64,000 nucleotides of DNA from contig NC_065555.1 in NCBI RefSeq assembly GCF_022605725.1, positions 12,724,938 to 12,788,937 on the forward strand, written 5' to 3'. Source of the DNA: Anthonomus grandis grandis (lineage: Eukaryota > Arthropoda > Insecta > Coleoptera > Curculionidae). The notes below the pieces were generated by a model that saw nothing but the letters and a program-made list of their open reading frames with translations, was not told the origin of the DNA and made no database searches. Positions 34,480-46,379 of the stretch are shown one piece after another; positions within the stretch are counted from its first letter, which is position 1; each line of letters opens with the position of its first letter. Position numbers and translations under genes: made by a program.

Positions 34480-35540
34480 TTTAAAACCCGGATATATAAG
34501 TCCAGAAAACATTAGAATTTTTTAAATACATATACGTAACCATTCTTGGATTAACTTTTACTAGGATTTTACTATTAGCCATTAACTTTGACCTTAGATT
34601 ACTCAAAATCATGTCAATGTTACTTATACCACTTTTCCACTGACCCCCTCTTATCATGACAGAGCAAGGTAGTATCATCGGCAAAAGATTAGCCGAGAAA
34701 AAAAGAAGAGATAACATATATTAAAAAAAGACCTATGTAATACTGGAGTGTCACAGTGATGTGATACTAAGTTAATTGAAAACTTCACCTTTATTCACCA
34801 AATATTACTATCTAGGACCTATTTGCTAGATAAGACTTAAACCACTGCAAAATAAATTACCTAAATTTATAGATTTTGAATTTTTGCAACCGTACATCAT
34901 GTGATACAGAGTCTTAGATTGAGTTTTAGATAGAGCTTTTCCAACATCTAAAAAATATCAGTCGTATTCTTGGATGATTGAAAACCAAACTGAGAATCAT
35001 TGAGGACATAAGCAATTTCCTTATGTTCTTATTCAGAGAATGCAACATCCGCTCCTTAATTAAAAATGGAATTTACAGTGGCCTCCTTTAGAAATTCTGC
35101 AAAGTTGCTCGTTAAAATGGAATTATTAAGAAAATACGCTAATGATGATGCTGAAATAGGGAGATTTTGAAATTATTTCATGGAAATACGATCAAGTATT
35201 TTAAGCTTCTCTCCGCAATTCGTAGGCGTTTGATAATTAATGATTTTTTTTATTTGATATTTTATCTCTATAAGACGTCTATGAAACCTGAGTAATAGAT
35301 TACCTTGGCTTCTGAAAATCCCCCATTTAAAACAGGTATGTCGCTTAACCATATTTATGAAAACATAATCTAATATACCGAAAAACTTTTTCTTATTCTT
35401 GTAAAAGAATCCACATGCATTTCTTGTCCAAATAGATATTGAGCATTAAGTAGACCCACATTTTTATCAGCATAATCAATATTAAGATTTAAAGCCAGAA
35501 TAATAGATGCAGGTGAAGGTAATTCTCTTAAGATTGCTTC
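34480..35540 (-). mobile_element. Jockey/CR1-like LINE fragment, antisense
   Basis: Reading down from 35,540: a weak start (NVGLLNAQYL), then a polymerase block SILTSNFAEFLKEATVNSIF (about 35,115-35,055), SQFGFQSSKNTTDIF (about 34,990-34,945), a degenerate G-x-P-Q-G-S region, and the catalytic SFADDTLLCHDKR (about 34,690-34,650). It ends near 34,480 with LSNLRSKLMANSKILVKVNP-like sequence in another frame. It is heavily broken. Its 3' side meets the non-coding 3' flank of the DUF7869-like gene. Confidence 0.72.
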
Positions 35541-36210
35541 CAATTAACCAAAAATTGTATGGGTACAGGAATAAGAAGAACATGAAATGCATAATATATA
35601 TAAATTAATATTTTTCGAAAATATCGCAGAATGCTTAAAACTCATTTCATAAAAAAATTTACTACAATCATTTTTTTTCCTTATTACTAATTATTACTAA
35701 TCTATTTTATACCCCCTCCTAAAAACTGTCATCCTAGAACCTCCATATAAACAGAAACCTCTACAAATGGCGAAAGAATATTATATTTTGTAATATATAT
35801 TGGCTCTTTAATTAACTTTAATGTTCTGTAATTAACATTGATGGGTTATTTAGTTCATTCCGAAATTGCTCCAATTTATTGAGTTTTTATCTTGTTGATT
35901 GTATAAGTAGAAGTTTATTAAATTTAGAATTATGTCGAAAAAAGGCACCATTTTTAGAGTTACTGTAATTTAATATATTTTGCAAAAGTTCTAAATCAGA
36001 TGTTAACTTAGTATCAGTTACTCTCGCAACTTCATGGATGCTTTGACTTAGGCATTCACCCTTTTGCCTTCTGAATACTTTACACAAATGAAAACAGATA
36101 TGCTTATTCTTATATGGAGTATAAACTGTGTGTAGGTACATGAGGGAAAACATGCAACAATGAATGTATTTTCTAAATTTTGAATCCATTTTAAGGTATA
36201 GTATAATTTT
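35541..36210. other. AT-rich, nothing identified
   Basis: A 100-codon minus-strand frame (36,189-35,887) has no recognisable motif. Part of it could be antisense LINE sequence. Confidence 0.4.
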
Positions 36211-36214
36211 TTAA

Positions 36215-36560
36215 GGAAGTAACAAGGGTAAAAAGCATATTTGCTGCTCAGAAAAGAATAACAAGATGTTTTAAGAAAATATAGTATAGGATAAGTTGTA
36301 GAGGAAATTTTATAACTGAGGGCATTTTACTTGTATATACACTTTTTATAATGAAATGTGCCAGCTTCGTCGATTCTCTTTTTCAATCACAGAAAAGATT
36401 TTGAAATACGAATGTTCCATACATTTTAATACATAAGACAGCAGTCCGTATTACAAGTTTTTATGTTTACCCCATAATTTACCATTCAATATTCAATCCA
36501 TCTTAGGCAAACTCTCAAACTCGTTAAAACCAAAGCGAAGCAGCTTTTAATAGAATTATT
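36215..36560 (+). mobile_element. C-terminal fragment of a Jockey/CR1-like LINE
   Basis: AAQKRITRCFKKI, ISCRGNFITEGILLVYTLFI and TAVRITSFYVYPIIYHSIFN match the thumb and tail of these polymerases (a Q-K-R-x-x-R ... G-I-L-T-x-x-S-L-Y-I pattern). It is followed by about 90 bp of AT-rich tail before the mariner at 36,652. Stops are present. Confidence 0.65.
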
Positions 36561-36651
36561 GTAAAGATATTTTACAATATAATATATATTATATTATAAC
36601 TTTTATATTTATTTGTCTATTTTTAACGTTGTTTTATAACGCTCACTTATA

Positions 36652-38131
36652 CAGGGTGATTTTCACCCTATGCGCATAAACTTGGGAAATGGTAGATGAA
36701 GGTCAATAATAAGTAATAATAAGAAAAAAATGTAGTAAAATATTTTTGGTTTCCGAAATAAAGTTAAGCAAATATCAACAGAAAGTGTATCAGACGAACT
36801 TATTTTGTTTATTAATAACTGATAGTAAACAAGTCATAATGTTTGAAATTTGTTGTTTGGAATCTTTAGCAGTACCTAGTTTGTTGGTGGCTGTGGTCGT
36901 TTTCGATCGTTATTTTCACACGAACAAAATAAAAGCGTCAAATGTAATGGTGCACATTTTTACAAACGAAGGACTTGTCGACATGGTTTTGGTTTACGGA
37001 GAAACGCATCAGAATGCAAAGGCAGCAGCTGATCTGTATGCCCAAAGATTTCCCCGAAGATATCACCGAAGAGACGTGGGGCTTTCTTACGTGTTATTCA
37101 GCGGGGTAGAGAAACTGGCAATTTGCGGCCGCGGCCTAGACAAGATGGAGGAGCTATTAGACCTAGGCACATTCTAAATCTGGAGGAGGATATTTTAGAA
37201 GTTATCGAAAAACAACCTGGAATTAGCACTAGGACAATTGCAGCGCGATTTGGAATATCGCAATCTACAAGTTGGCAAATTTTAAGTCACGAGTTGTTGT
37301 ACCCGTTTCATGTCAAGAGATTTGCCGCTTCGAGTACACTTTTGTAAGTGGTTGTTATATGACCAGCAGTTAAGCCCAAACCTAACCATGAACATTTTAG
37401 TTACGGATGAGGCAAATTTTACGCGCAATGGAATTTTCAAGTTTCATAACACTCATTACTGGGCTTTGGAAAATCCGCATATTACACGGAGAACATACTT
37501 TCAACAACGTTTTTCTGTAAATATATGGGCTGGAATTCTGAACGGGATGCTCATCGGACCTTTTATTCTGGAAAATCGTTTGACTGGTGCTCGGTATTTA
37601 GAATTTTTGTGCAACAATTTACCAGTGCTCCTTGACAATGTGAATCTCAACGTTTTTAACGACCAGTGCGACAACATTTAGATCGTGTGTTTCCCGGACG
37701 ATGGATAGGCCGTGATGGTCCAGTTGGGTGGCCCCCTCGCTCGCCTGACCTTAATCCATTAGACTTTTATTTGTGGGGTCATATGAAAACAATGGTGTAT
37801 GTAAACGAAGTTGATACTGTGCAAGAGCTACGACATCGCATAAACGCTGCCAGTGACGCAATTCGCCTACAGCCTGGTTTGGCCCGTGCTTGTACGTCTT
37901 CATGGATTCGACGAGCTCAAGTCTGTATCGAAAATAATGGAAACAACTTCGAACAGTTGCTTTAAATCAGTTTAAATTAAACACGTTAAAAAATACACGT
38001 TTTTTATTTAAAAAAATATGGATATCTCCAAAACTAAAAATATTTTACGAATTTTTTTTTTCATTATTACTCATTATTACTCATCAGCTATCATTTCCCA
38101 AGTTTATGCGCATAGGTTGAAAATCATCCTG
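36652..38131. mobile_element. Complete DD41D mariner-like element, relatively well preserved
   Basis: The terminal inverted repeats start CAGGGTGATTTTCACCCTAT on the left and CAGGATGATTTTCAACCTAT on the right. They stay nearly identical for about 50 bp (shared GCGCATAAACTTGGGAAATG) and continue weakly to about 75 bp. TA flanks both ends (36,650-36,651 and 38,132-38,133). The transposase gene is on the plus strand (36,947-37,965). The ends look younger than those of the other mariner copies in the window. Confidence 0.92.
36947..37965 (+). pseudogene. DD41D mariner transposase lacking the second catalytic region
   Basis: The start MVHIFTNEGLVDMVLVYGET fits the family. The N-terminal HTH (NAKAAADLYAQRFPRRYHRR) is followed by a frameshift and a proline-rich RPRPRQDGGAIRPRHILNLE block, and the second HTH is GISTRTIAARFGISQSTSW. 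The first catalytic Asp is present in VTDEANFTRNGIF and the third in SPDLNPLDFYLWGH. Between NLNVF (37,656) and VRQHLDRVFPGRWIG (from 37,665) about 15-20 residues are deleted with a frame change. They include the W-x-Q-x-D-G-A-P-x-H segment with the second Asp. The C-terminus CIENNGNNFEQLL ends at 37,965. Confidence 0.9.
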
Positions 38132-39600
38132 TATTGAGATTGTATCTTATGCATATAGTGTAACATAATTAGAAATAAAAAAAAATTGAGCTTAAGTTTG
38201 CCACTCTGTAGTTTATATGCAGATTCCTAAAATTTTAAATATAAATAAATAGGTGCTTATTATATTTAAGGTTTGGATTTTCGATAAACTCAATTTGGGC
38301 CAACATAAAATACACAAAATTCAGTACATAATTTTATCCAATTTGCAATGTCAATTACCGGGAGTGCGAAGGCGCCAAACATTGTTACACGACGGCAATA
38401 AAAATTACCATATAAACGATTACAATAGCGAAATAAATAAATCTAAAAAAGAAAAAAAAGCAGAGGCTTAAATCGTCGACATGGCCGGACATAGACGTCA
38501 TTAAATACTTGTTATTTCGGCTACTTATACTTTACATATCGTACCGATCTACCTACTTACATTAAGAACACGCGGCTATTTTCTGTTATTTGCTCAAGAC
38601 GGAGCCAAGCCTTTAAATTTGAGACATACTGGTAATCTTAATAGTCTAAAAATAGGCGGACGCCAAAGTGTAACTCATTAATGAAAGGAGTAAAAATATT
38701 TTTATGATCGTACAAACGACCCGGCATACAGTGGGACAATTACTGAAAATTAGAAGTAACTTTTTCTTTCTAAAGGGTATTAATTAAGTACCTGACATAG
38801 CTTAAGTGCTAATCGTTTGTCAATTCTATACCTACTTTATCACACCAATAACTTGTTTGTCGTTTTATTATTTTTCTTTTATCCACCATAAATATTAGAA
38901 AAAAAAATTTTAAGCAAAAGTTGAAAACATTGTTTCAAATTTGGGCTTGTTGACAATTTGTTTTTGTTTAACTTGGCAAAAAAAAACAAATGCGCATCGT
39001 AAAATCAAAAAACTATATTTATGTTGATTTTAGAGATATATAGTGTATCAGCAATTATTCAAGCTATTCTTAAATAAGGATAAAAAATTTAAAAAAATAA
39101 ATTAATATGCAACCTATTTTTTAAATATTACTGGCAAGTTTTAATTATCTTGAATTTGAATTTATTATAGTGATTTATCCATGGATTGCATATGTGTCAT
39201 TTGAAACGTATACGTTTTAAAAATAAAACTTGACAAATGGCCGGCTAATAGCTATGAATTACACTCTTTAGATTTTTGTATGGAGATATCTGAAAAATTA
39301 AATTTATGTTGATATACCTCAAATCAAGATAGTAGATATATAAAAGAAATAAAGAAGTCAAAAATATGTTTTATTATCACAAAAACTAGTAGCGCTATCT
39401 TTTTTCCAAAACCATTCAATTCAAAAAAAAAACTCTGAATGTAATGCATACTAATTTTTAAGAAAAGGGGTATTTCTACAACGGTATGAAATTTCATAAA
39501 AAAATCTTTTTTTTTTTCTTATAAATTTTCCATTTTGTAACATCGGTTATATTATTGAATGGGTTACGTTAAATTAATATTGTTTTTTTATTCTTTTTGC
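38132..39600. other. No recognised gene
   Basis: 38,340-38,470 is GC-richer and has a short plus-strand frame (CQLPGVRRRQTLLHDGNKNY) without a recognised family. The rest is AT-rich. Confidence 0.4.
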
Positions 39601-39757
39601 TTGATTACTCATTACCAATTATCATTTTAATGAAGTTTTTAAGATCTGGCAGTAATGTTTAAAAAATAGTCTAGACTTTATAGCACTAGTTTTTTGTACT
39701 ATTTTTATCTATGTAGCTTTTTGCTAAATAAAGATTATTATTATTATTCTTAAAAGC
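39601..39757 (+). mobile_element. Isolated LINE 3' tail
   Basis: The sequence TTTTTTGTACTATTTTTATC, then CTAAATAAAG followed by five ATT units ending at about 39,757, is the typical 3' non-coding end and trinucleotide tail of Jockey/CR1-like LINEs. No coding blocks precede it. Confidence 0.45.
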
Positions 39758-40860
39758 CTGATTTTGTTCCATGGTAGGTTTAAAATACAGCTAAGTTTTT
39801 TAAAATAAAATTCATATTAGTAAATTAAAAAGACTATCTAAATAAAAAATTATGGTTAAACGTATACCTTTAAAATTGTAACAAAACGCTTGCATGTTTC
39901 GATTGATGATAAGTCACAGACTCGAGCTAAAATCGCGTTTTAGTTTAAAATTTCCATTAAGGTTTAAGCACATTCGATTACTATTTTCTTAGCAAGATTT
40001 CCGCTTAAAAAAGGAAAAACTATCTTATTCCTTGGTCACTGCAATATCGATAATTATGACAGTTATACCATACGAAGAAATAATTAAATTTTTTTTATCG
40101 AAAACGATTATACGTTTATTGCTTATAACTAAGTGTTTTTATATAATATACCTTATAAATAACTCGAGTTTACGTACTAATTAATATTTTGAAAGATTAC
40201 TTATGTCAAGAACCAATATTACCAAAAGAAGCATAACTTAAATGGAAATGTTACAAATTTTTTTTTAAGAAAGAAAATATTTGTCACGCACTAAGAACTG
40301 AGAGACTTAGGTGCTATACCAATTTGCTAAAAATTTATAGATGAGTGAAAATAGCTAAAATAAGCTGAAATTCAAAGATCATAGTTCATATAAATAAAAA
40401 GTTGGCTATTCGACAATAAGCCCTTATAGGCATATTTTAAACCAACAAACAAAATCATGCTTTGTGAATCTTTAGTGACTTTTCCTATGAATTTTTGTAA
40501 TATTATATATGGCTTTAGTTTGGAATCGTCAGATATTCAATGAATACAACACCCTGGCTTGCGTTTCATTTTTGGTACGAACGAGTCTCTTATAAATTAA
40601 GCAAAAGTGGATAGTTAAATATGTATAATGGAAAAATACTGAATGCTTTACGTTTTTCTTTATTAAAATATAAAATATTTTATTTGACTAATAAAATAAA
40701 TTAACGTAGCAAATATTGATATTTAATTCATAAGGTTCTATCTAAGTAGATTTCTATAATTTAATAATTCATAATTTTAGCTGAATGAAATTATCTTTTA
40801 TTACGTCCTATCTAAGTTTTGATCCAGTTTTTTAACTTAACTTCTACTTAAGAACGCCCA
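39758..40860. other. AT-rich, nothing identified
   Basis: No coding, repeat or RNA structure was recognised on either strand. Confidence 0.5.
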
Positions 40861-40862
40861 TA

Positions 40863-41430
40863 TTACTTACAAACGTCATTTTCTTTAGGAACTATAAAAA
40901 AAGTAGATAATTTTTTAATATTAAAGAAAGAGTGAATTACATCGCTATTGTTAATGTCAGTCTTTAAACCAATTTTAACATTCGATTTCGATACTTTTTT
41001 AGGTTTGAGCTAATTTGAAACTACTTGAAGTTTGCTAGATTTTTCTTGAATTTTAGTTTTTTCTTTTCTCCCCCTTTTACATTTTTCTGCCTAACTATGT
41101 AATAAACTCCTTGATTTCTACTTTAGTAACCTCAGTTAGGTCTTTTTTCCTTTCAAGTTTATTACAAGAGTCGATCATCACCGCTGTTTCCAATTTCTTG
41201 CTGCTTTTCGTAAGATGGGGCAAATGATCTGCTTTGTTAAAATCTAATTTCTCATTTTCAATGGCCGTAGATTCTGCCGTTATTCCTCTTTTTTTTTCAG
41301 TAAGTCTTTGTCAACCCTGGATTTTTCAGGATATTTGTACCCTTCAAATATTACTGATTTATTCAATTGTATATAAATATAACCCAATGAATATAATATG
41401 AAGTAAAAACATATTCGAACTATTTCAGCT
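40863..41430 (-). pseudogene. Unidentified lysine-rich decayed coding region
   Basis: The minus strand is open from 41,430 to the stop at 41,095. It reads a hydrophobic start ICFYFILYSLGYIYIQ, then SVIFEGYKYPEKSRVDKDLL, KKKRGITAESTAIENEKLDF and KSSKKLETAVMIDSCNKLER. After frameshifts the coding look continues in another frame: KTKIQEKSSKLQVVSN, a stop, KPKKVSKSNVKIGLKTDINN and FFIVPKENDVCK, ending at the TAA at 40,863. Composition is protein-like (charged, Lys/Glu/Ser-rich) and base composition is less AT-rich than the flanks. No start codon is visible and no family is recognised. It may be a broken host exon, a retrocopy or part of an unknown element. Confidence 0.4.
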
Positions 41431-43520
41431 CATAATTAATAAACATTACAAACGGTCAATAAGAACAAAATAACATATTTTTTAGTCAGCCTGCATCCTT
41501 CAAGAAAAATATTTAAAAGTCATAAATATGTCTTACGAGCTATTTTGAAAAGTAAATATACTTAAAATAAATGAGATGGAAAACTATGCAAATTAGTATT
41601 TCTTTTAAATTTTATCTGTATAATGTGAGTTGGTATTAACTTTTCATCTTATTTTTTATTCGTATTTTAATATATTGTGTTTATTATGTATTGTTTTTGT
41701 TTTGTTGTTTTTGTTAAGTTTAAATAATTAAGTTTATTTTATATAATGTCTGTTTCTTTTAATAGTTAGTCAAGTTACTAACTTTTTCTAATTCTTGATT
41801 TTTAATTTAATTTTTTTTGTTTAAATAAATATTTGTGTAATAGGGTTTAACACCATCATGTAAACATGTTAACACTTTATTCCGAAAAACTAAAATCTAG
41901 GCTTTTAAACCATGGGTAAGTATGTTTAACTACGTTTTTATATTAACACATTTTTTGTTAAATTAAATATGTTTTTTGTTCTGTGAGTTAATAAATATTT
42001 AATTAATATTATTACTTTTATTACTAATCAATAAAAAATATTCACGTGTAGGCTTTCCGCTAATAGAGCGGGCAGTCAAATTTTTAATTAGTATCCATTT
42101 GAGTTATGCATTCAGGTTTTTTATAAAATTTTAACTATTAAAAAAGGAAACAATCTCATATGTTATAAGTAGATGCGATAAAAATATATAGATTTTAATA
42201 TCATAATTGATAAATATAGGAAATACATCTTACTTTTTTAAATTTTAATTCAATAGTTAGTATAAAAAATATTACGAAAACTCAAATCCCAGTTAAAAAA
42301 TCTCTAGATAATTATTATTTTTTTTAAATTTGGTCAAGGTATACAATAATATAATTTTTTTAAATCCAAAAATAAAAACAACTTAATTATAGGAAAAATC
42401 CCTCTTGCAATTTTAACCAAAAAAAATCTTTAAGCATAGTAATATTAATTATTTAGAAATAATATATATTAAAACAAAAAAAATTAAGAAGAAAATAGCG
42501 GAAACCGGAAGAAATTATAATTGCTTAAGCACATATATTAATTTAAATGCAAATTTTATATTCCTAAAAAAAATTAAATATATCATGATTCTTGATTTGA
42601 AGAGAAGTATTTGAACGTTTGATAAACAAGTCTCGATCAAATACATTAAGAAGATAATTAATGAGCAGTTTTAATTTTTTCTTAAAAATAAAATACCCTA
42701 ACGTAGAGTAATTATAGTTATTTACTTGTAATCAACCGGAAATGAGAAATCTGTTACCACTAATGGTGGTCATTTGTAACTGTGTTTGTATAGGCCTTTT
42801 GTTAAACAATATTGCGCGCCTACAGAGTTTGATTTATTTCAGTTGTTGGTTAACTGTTTTTATTTATGGGGAATTTTAAAAAAGTAGATTTTTAACCATC
42901 AGTCAATTGTACTGAAAGTGTAGTATTTACCATGAAGAATGTAGTCAATTAGCATAAGTTCCTTAGGAAGAAAACAATAAAATAACTTAAATATTTTTTA
43001 ATATTTTTTATAAAATGCATACGACATGTCTCATGAATATACTTTTCTTTATCAAAATATGAAAATCCCTGACGGAGGCTTTGAAGGTAAACACGTGGTC
43101 ATAAAATAAGGAGCTATAATACTTAGGGTTATTTCGTAAAAGCATTTTTTTTCTAATTTTAATGGAAAATTCCAAATAAGCCTTTATCGCTAGTAGATGA
43201 AAAAGATTAAGCACACAAAACATTAACCTTAAGAAAATAATTTTTATTCTTTAATTCTGCATGACTAAAAATTTGAAAATACATCTTTAATCCAATAGGC
43301 TCACTAAGCAATAAATTAAAGTAAAACATCGTGAGTAAATCATATGAACAATGATTCTTAAAAACGTTGCTGAAATACCATCAGTCCTTCCATTTAATAA
43401 TAGAAAAAGGGAGATGTAAAAATTAAATATTGGTTGTTTAAAAAATATATAAATTATCAGCCCTCAGTGTTTACATAGATGCGCATTTTAGTAGCGCATG
43501 TAACGTACATGACTAGAAAG
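41431..43520. other. AT-rich, one copy of the dispersed repeat
   Basis: Contains a weak copy of the GTCCATTT repeat (42,088-42,125). No gene was recognised; the frame at 43,008-43,223 (minus) has no motif. Confidence 0.5.
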
Positions 43521-43524
43521 TCAA

Positions 43525-43990
43525 AAAATCCTTTGGAATAAATCAATGCAGCTCTGCCGAGGCTTATGCTATTATTGATGTTCTAGACTATACAACTCAG
43601 CATCCGATATCCAGACAGTATTTTATTTACTCAATTTCCAGACTCAATGTCCCGGTTAAAAACCTTGAACAACAGAATCAAAAATATATATACAAATCCA
43701 ATTATTTTTAAAATATTACAAAGAGTTTAAAAGTTGTAAACCATTGGCACTTTCAAAGTCAGTCAAAACAACGGGCATTCGCTTTTTTAAACCAAGAACT
43801 GGTAAAATTAAATGTGTTACCAAAGAATGCATATCAATTAGTAAATATATAAAAGAAAGACTATTTAAGAAAGAAGAAGACTATTTAGAAACTATTTATA
43901 AGATAATTTTATATAAATGGCGGAACAATAGCTTTAAGTTATGTAACACTTCTTATTCTCCCAATCGGTCCAGTATTGGGTGTATATAAG
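43525..43990 (+). mobile_element. Probable RNase H fragment of a LINE
   Basis: In one frame 43,530-43,680 reads CSSAEAYAIIDVLDYTTQHP then YFIYSISRLNVPVKNLEQQN. This resembles the RNase H region of I/R1-type LINEs (A-E-A/L-x-A-I ... I-x-S-D-S-x-x-A pattern), with the usual S-D-S replaced by S-I-S. An 81-codon frame (43,744-43,989) follows and could be a downstream part. The similarity is moderate and broken. Confidence 0.4.
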
Positions 43991-44829
43991 TCGCCTTTAC
44001 GGACCTCTTGGCGTAAAAAGTAGATAACATACAACATACATATAGATCATGTAAAGGTAGTGACTGAATGCAGGATGTGCAAAGCCAAAAAAAAAGGAAA
44101 TGCATAACTATGTTACAAAATCAATAATAAAATGCATTTGCTATAACTTTATATTTATACCTTGATGACAACTTTCAAATCTAATTTTATTTTTTAGTAA
44201 ATTATCGTAGCCAATTAAGTTATGCCTAAATAATATATTTTACGGTTATACAGTATACGTATTAGTATTGTGAAAAGACATGTTTTAATTAATTCTCTTT
44301 AACATGTATTTTATATATTCACATTAAGTCAACAAATCATTTTTATTATTCTCTAAATATATTATGTTGTAAAAACGTCAAATCTTTTAAACACATTCTT
44401 ATTCTATGATCACATTTTCCATGAAAAAATAATTTTAGAAGCTAATTAAGGATGGCATGTTATTCTCTGAAGAACCTTTAATTTTTTTCTAGAAAATAAT
44501 AGTGCGAAGATCTTAATATCCTTTTACTGTGTATTAGATTCCATTGGTAATAAGGTATATTGATTCATCATTTATCAATTGTTCATTAATTCTTTCAAGT
44601 TTCAATTTTATTTACTACCCTCAATTACATCTGTTAATTTAATAGAAGTTTTATTGATGAACATATTGCCATCTTATTAGCATTTGTCTTAAATTTTCCT
44701 CAGAATCTGTAAGTAAGCATCAATTTTTTTTTAAATATTATGGTTCAAGGCCTAGAGAGATAAGCCAATTAAATCCTAAGTTATGATCTATCTATAATCT
44801 GTCAGTATAATATATTTACTTCTTGTGCT
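43991..44829. other. AT-rich, nothing identified
   Basis: No recognised coding or repeat structure. Confidence 0.45.
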
Positions 44830-45425
44830 AAAGAGTTTTCCATTTTTTTTTCAAGTTTAGTGGCATAGAGTAGGTTTATTGTGAATGGTCGATTAATAGC
44901 CCTTCTTAGCCCCTACTTTAGATTTCTGCAATAATATCTGCTGAAGTAATATTATATTTCTCGCTGGTGGTAAGATAGTGCCTAGGACCTGCCTGATTTT
45001 CTCCATATGTGTCATCATTTTCTTGGTTGCCTGTTGGTTGATTGACTCTATTTTGACGTCAGTTATTTACAGCCTATATGTGGGGTTGAAGGACTCACCC
45101 TAGAGGTAGAGATGCATGGAAGTCAACCCGACTAGCATCTTTAGTTAAAGGTGGTTCAGTTTTGCTGCTCAATGGCAGAGTTATCATTTTGTGGGTTAGT
45201 GAACATTTCTTTTCAACCATTTGAGTTTGATGTATAGCACCTCTTAAATAACCGAAGATTATCTCCCTTGACAACGATTATTAGATTATCAGCATATGGA
45301 CTTTCACTTTCTATAGTTAAACGATAGCAAGCAGATTATTGATCATTCTAAGTTAGCTTCTTTGTAGCAGATCCACTCCTGTCTGAAAAAGAACCGGAAA
45401 ATCAGAGGAGTATAAATATTGGTAC
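44830..45425 (-). mobile_element. R1-like LINE reverse transcriptase fragment
   Basis: On the minus strand GSFSDRSGSATKKL (a decayed P-Q-G-S block) is followed by SPYADNLIIVVKGDN (catalytic Y-A-D-D now Y-A-D-N, about 45,300-45,260). KMMTHMEKIRQVLGTILPPA and NIILLQQILLQKSKVGAKKG follow (about 45,035-44,890), in the order seen in R1-type polymerases. Several stops and frameshifts are present. Confidence 0.6.
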
Positions 45426-45429
45426 ATAT

Positions 45430-46379
45430 TAAGAATATGGCACATTTAATTAATTTTTAAACGTCTGCACTATGCCGCTCAGATCAAAAGACATATAAAT
45501 GTGAATCTATAGTCAAGAGTAGAATTAAGCCTTTGAAAAAAATAATAATTGACCGTATTCTTGATTTTTGATTTTACCTAAAAGAACAAAGGTACTTCAT
45601 ATAGATAGTAGAGGTTTGTGCACACACTTTCTACCCAACCAATACGCCACCAAATATCATTTACGCAATTTACAACTTTTTCCTCGAAAAATGTCGTAAG
45701 AAGTAAGTCAATAATACGGACAATCATTAAATGAAAAATTTTTAGTAAGAGTGGGCGATTTCCTAGAATCTTATTTTAATAATGAATAAACGCGAGCGGG
45801 CGTCTGGTTAATTGAAAGACTTATACACTGCCTTAAGAAGTTTAGAATTCAATTAACCAGATTAATTTACCTTAAATAACTATTACAGAATCTTAGTTAT
45901 TACGATAACAAAGGTGCTTACGCTAAGCACTTACTAAAAAACTTGTATACTAATAAAAAATTAATAGATCGTATATAAGTTGGTTGGGAAAAACTAGGTA
46001 GATTTTCTTGTTTTAGGCAGTGTAATAAACACATTCATTCATGACAGTTTTGCGACGTAATCGTAAAGCAATCAATTGAAAATAGAGTAGCGCTTAAAAC
46101 AAGTATTTTCGTTTTGTGCACGTTGCTGCAAGCGGTTTTTTATGTAGGTTTTAAATGAATTAGTAGACGTTTAATTAATATGTTTTTTTTAATGATTGCG
46201 TAGGGTATAACTAAATTTATTATTATCATAGACTAATAAAGTAATTTTTATTTTAGAGTTTTGATTTTTACCCAATTCAAACTTTTGTAGCAAAAAGTTT
46301 ATTTTCGTCACCAAGATTACAAGTAATTTTTTCAAAATCATATAAGTCTATCTTTTAATAGACAAGAAAGATAATATCA
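45430..46379. other. No gene; small hairpin
   Basis: A perfect 14-bp inverted repeat TCTGGTTAATTGAA (45,803-45,816) pairs with 45,848-45,861 across a 31-base loop. Nothing else was recognised. Confidence 0.5.
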
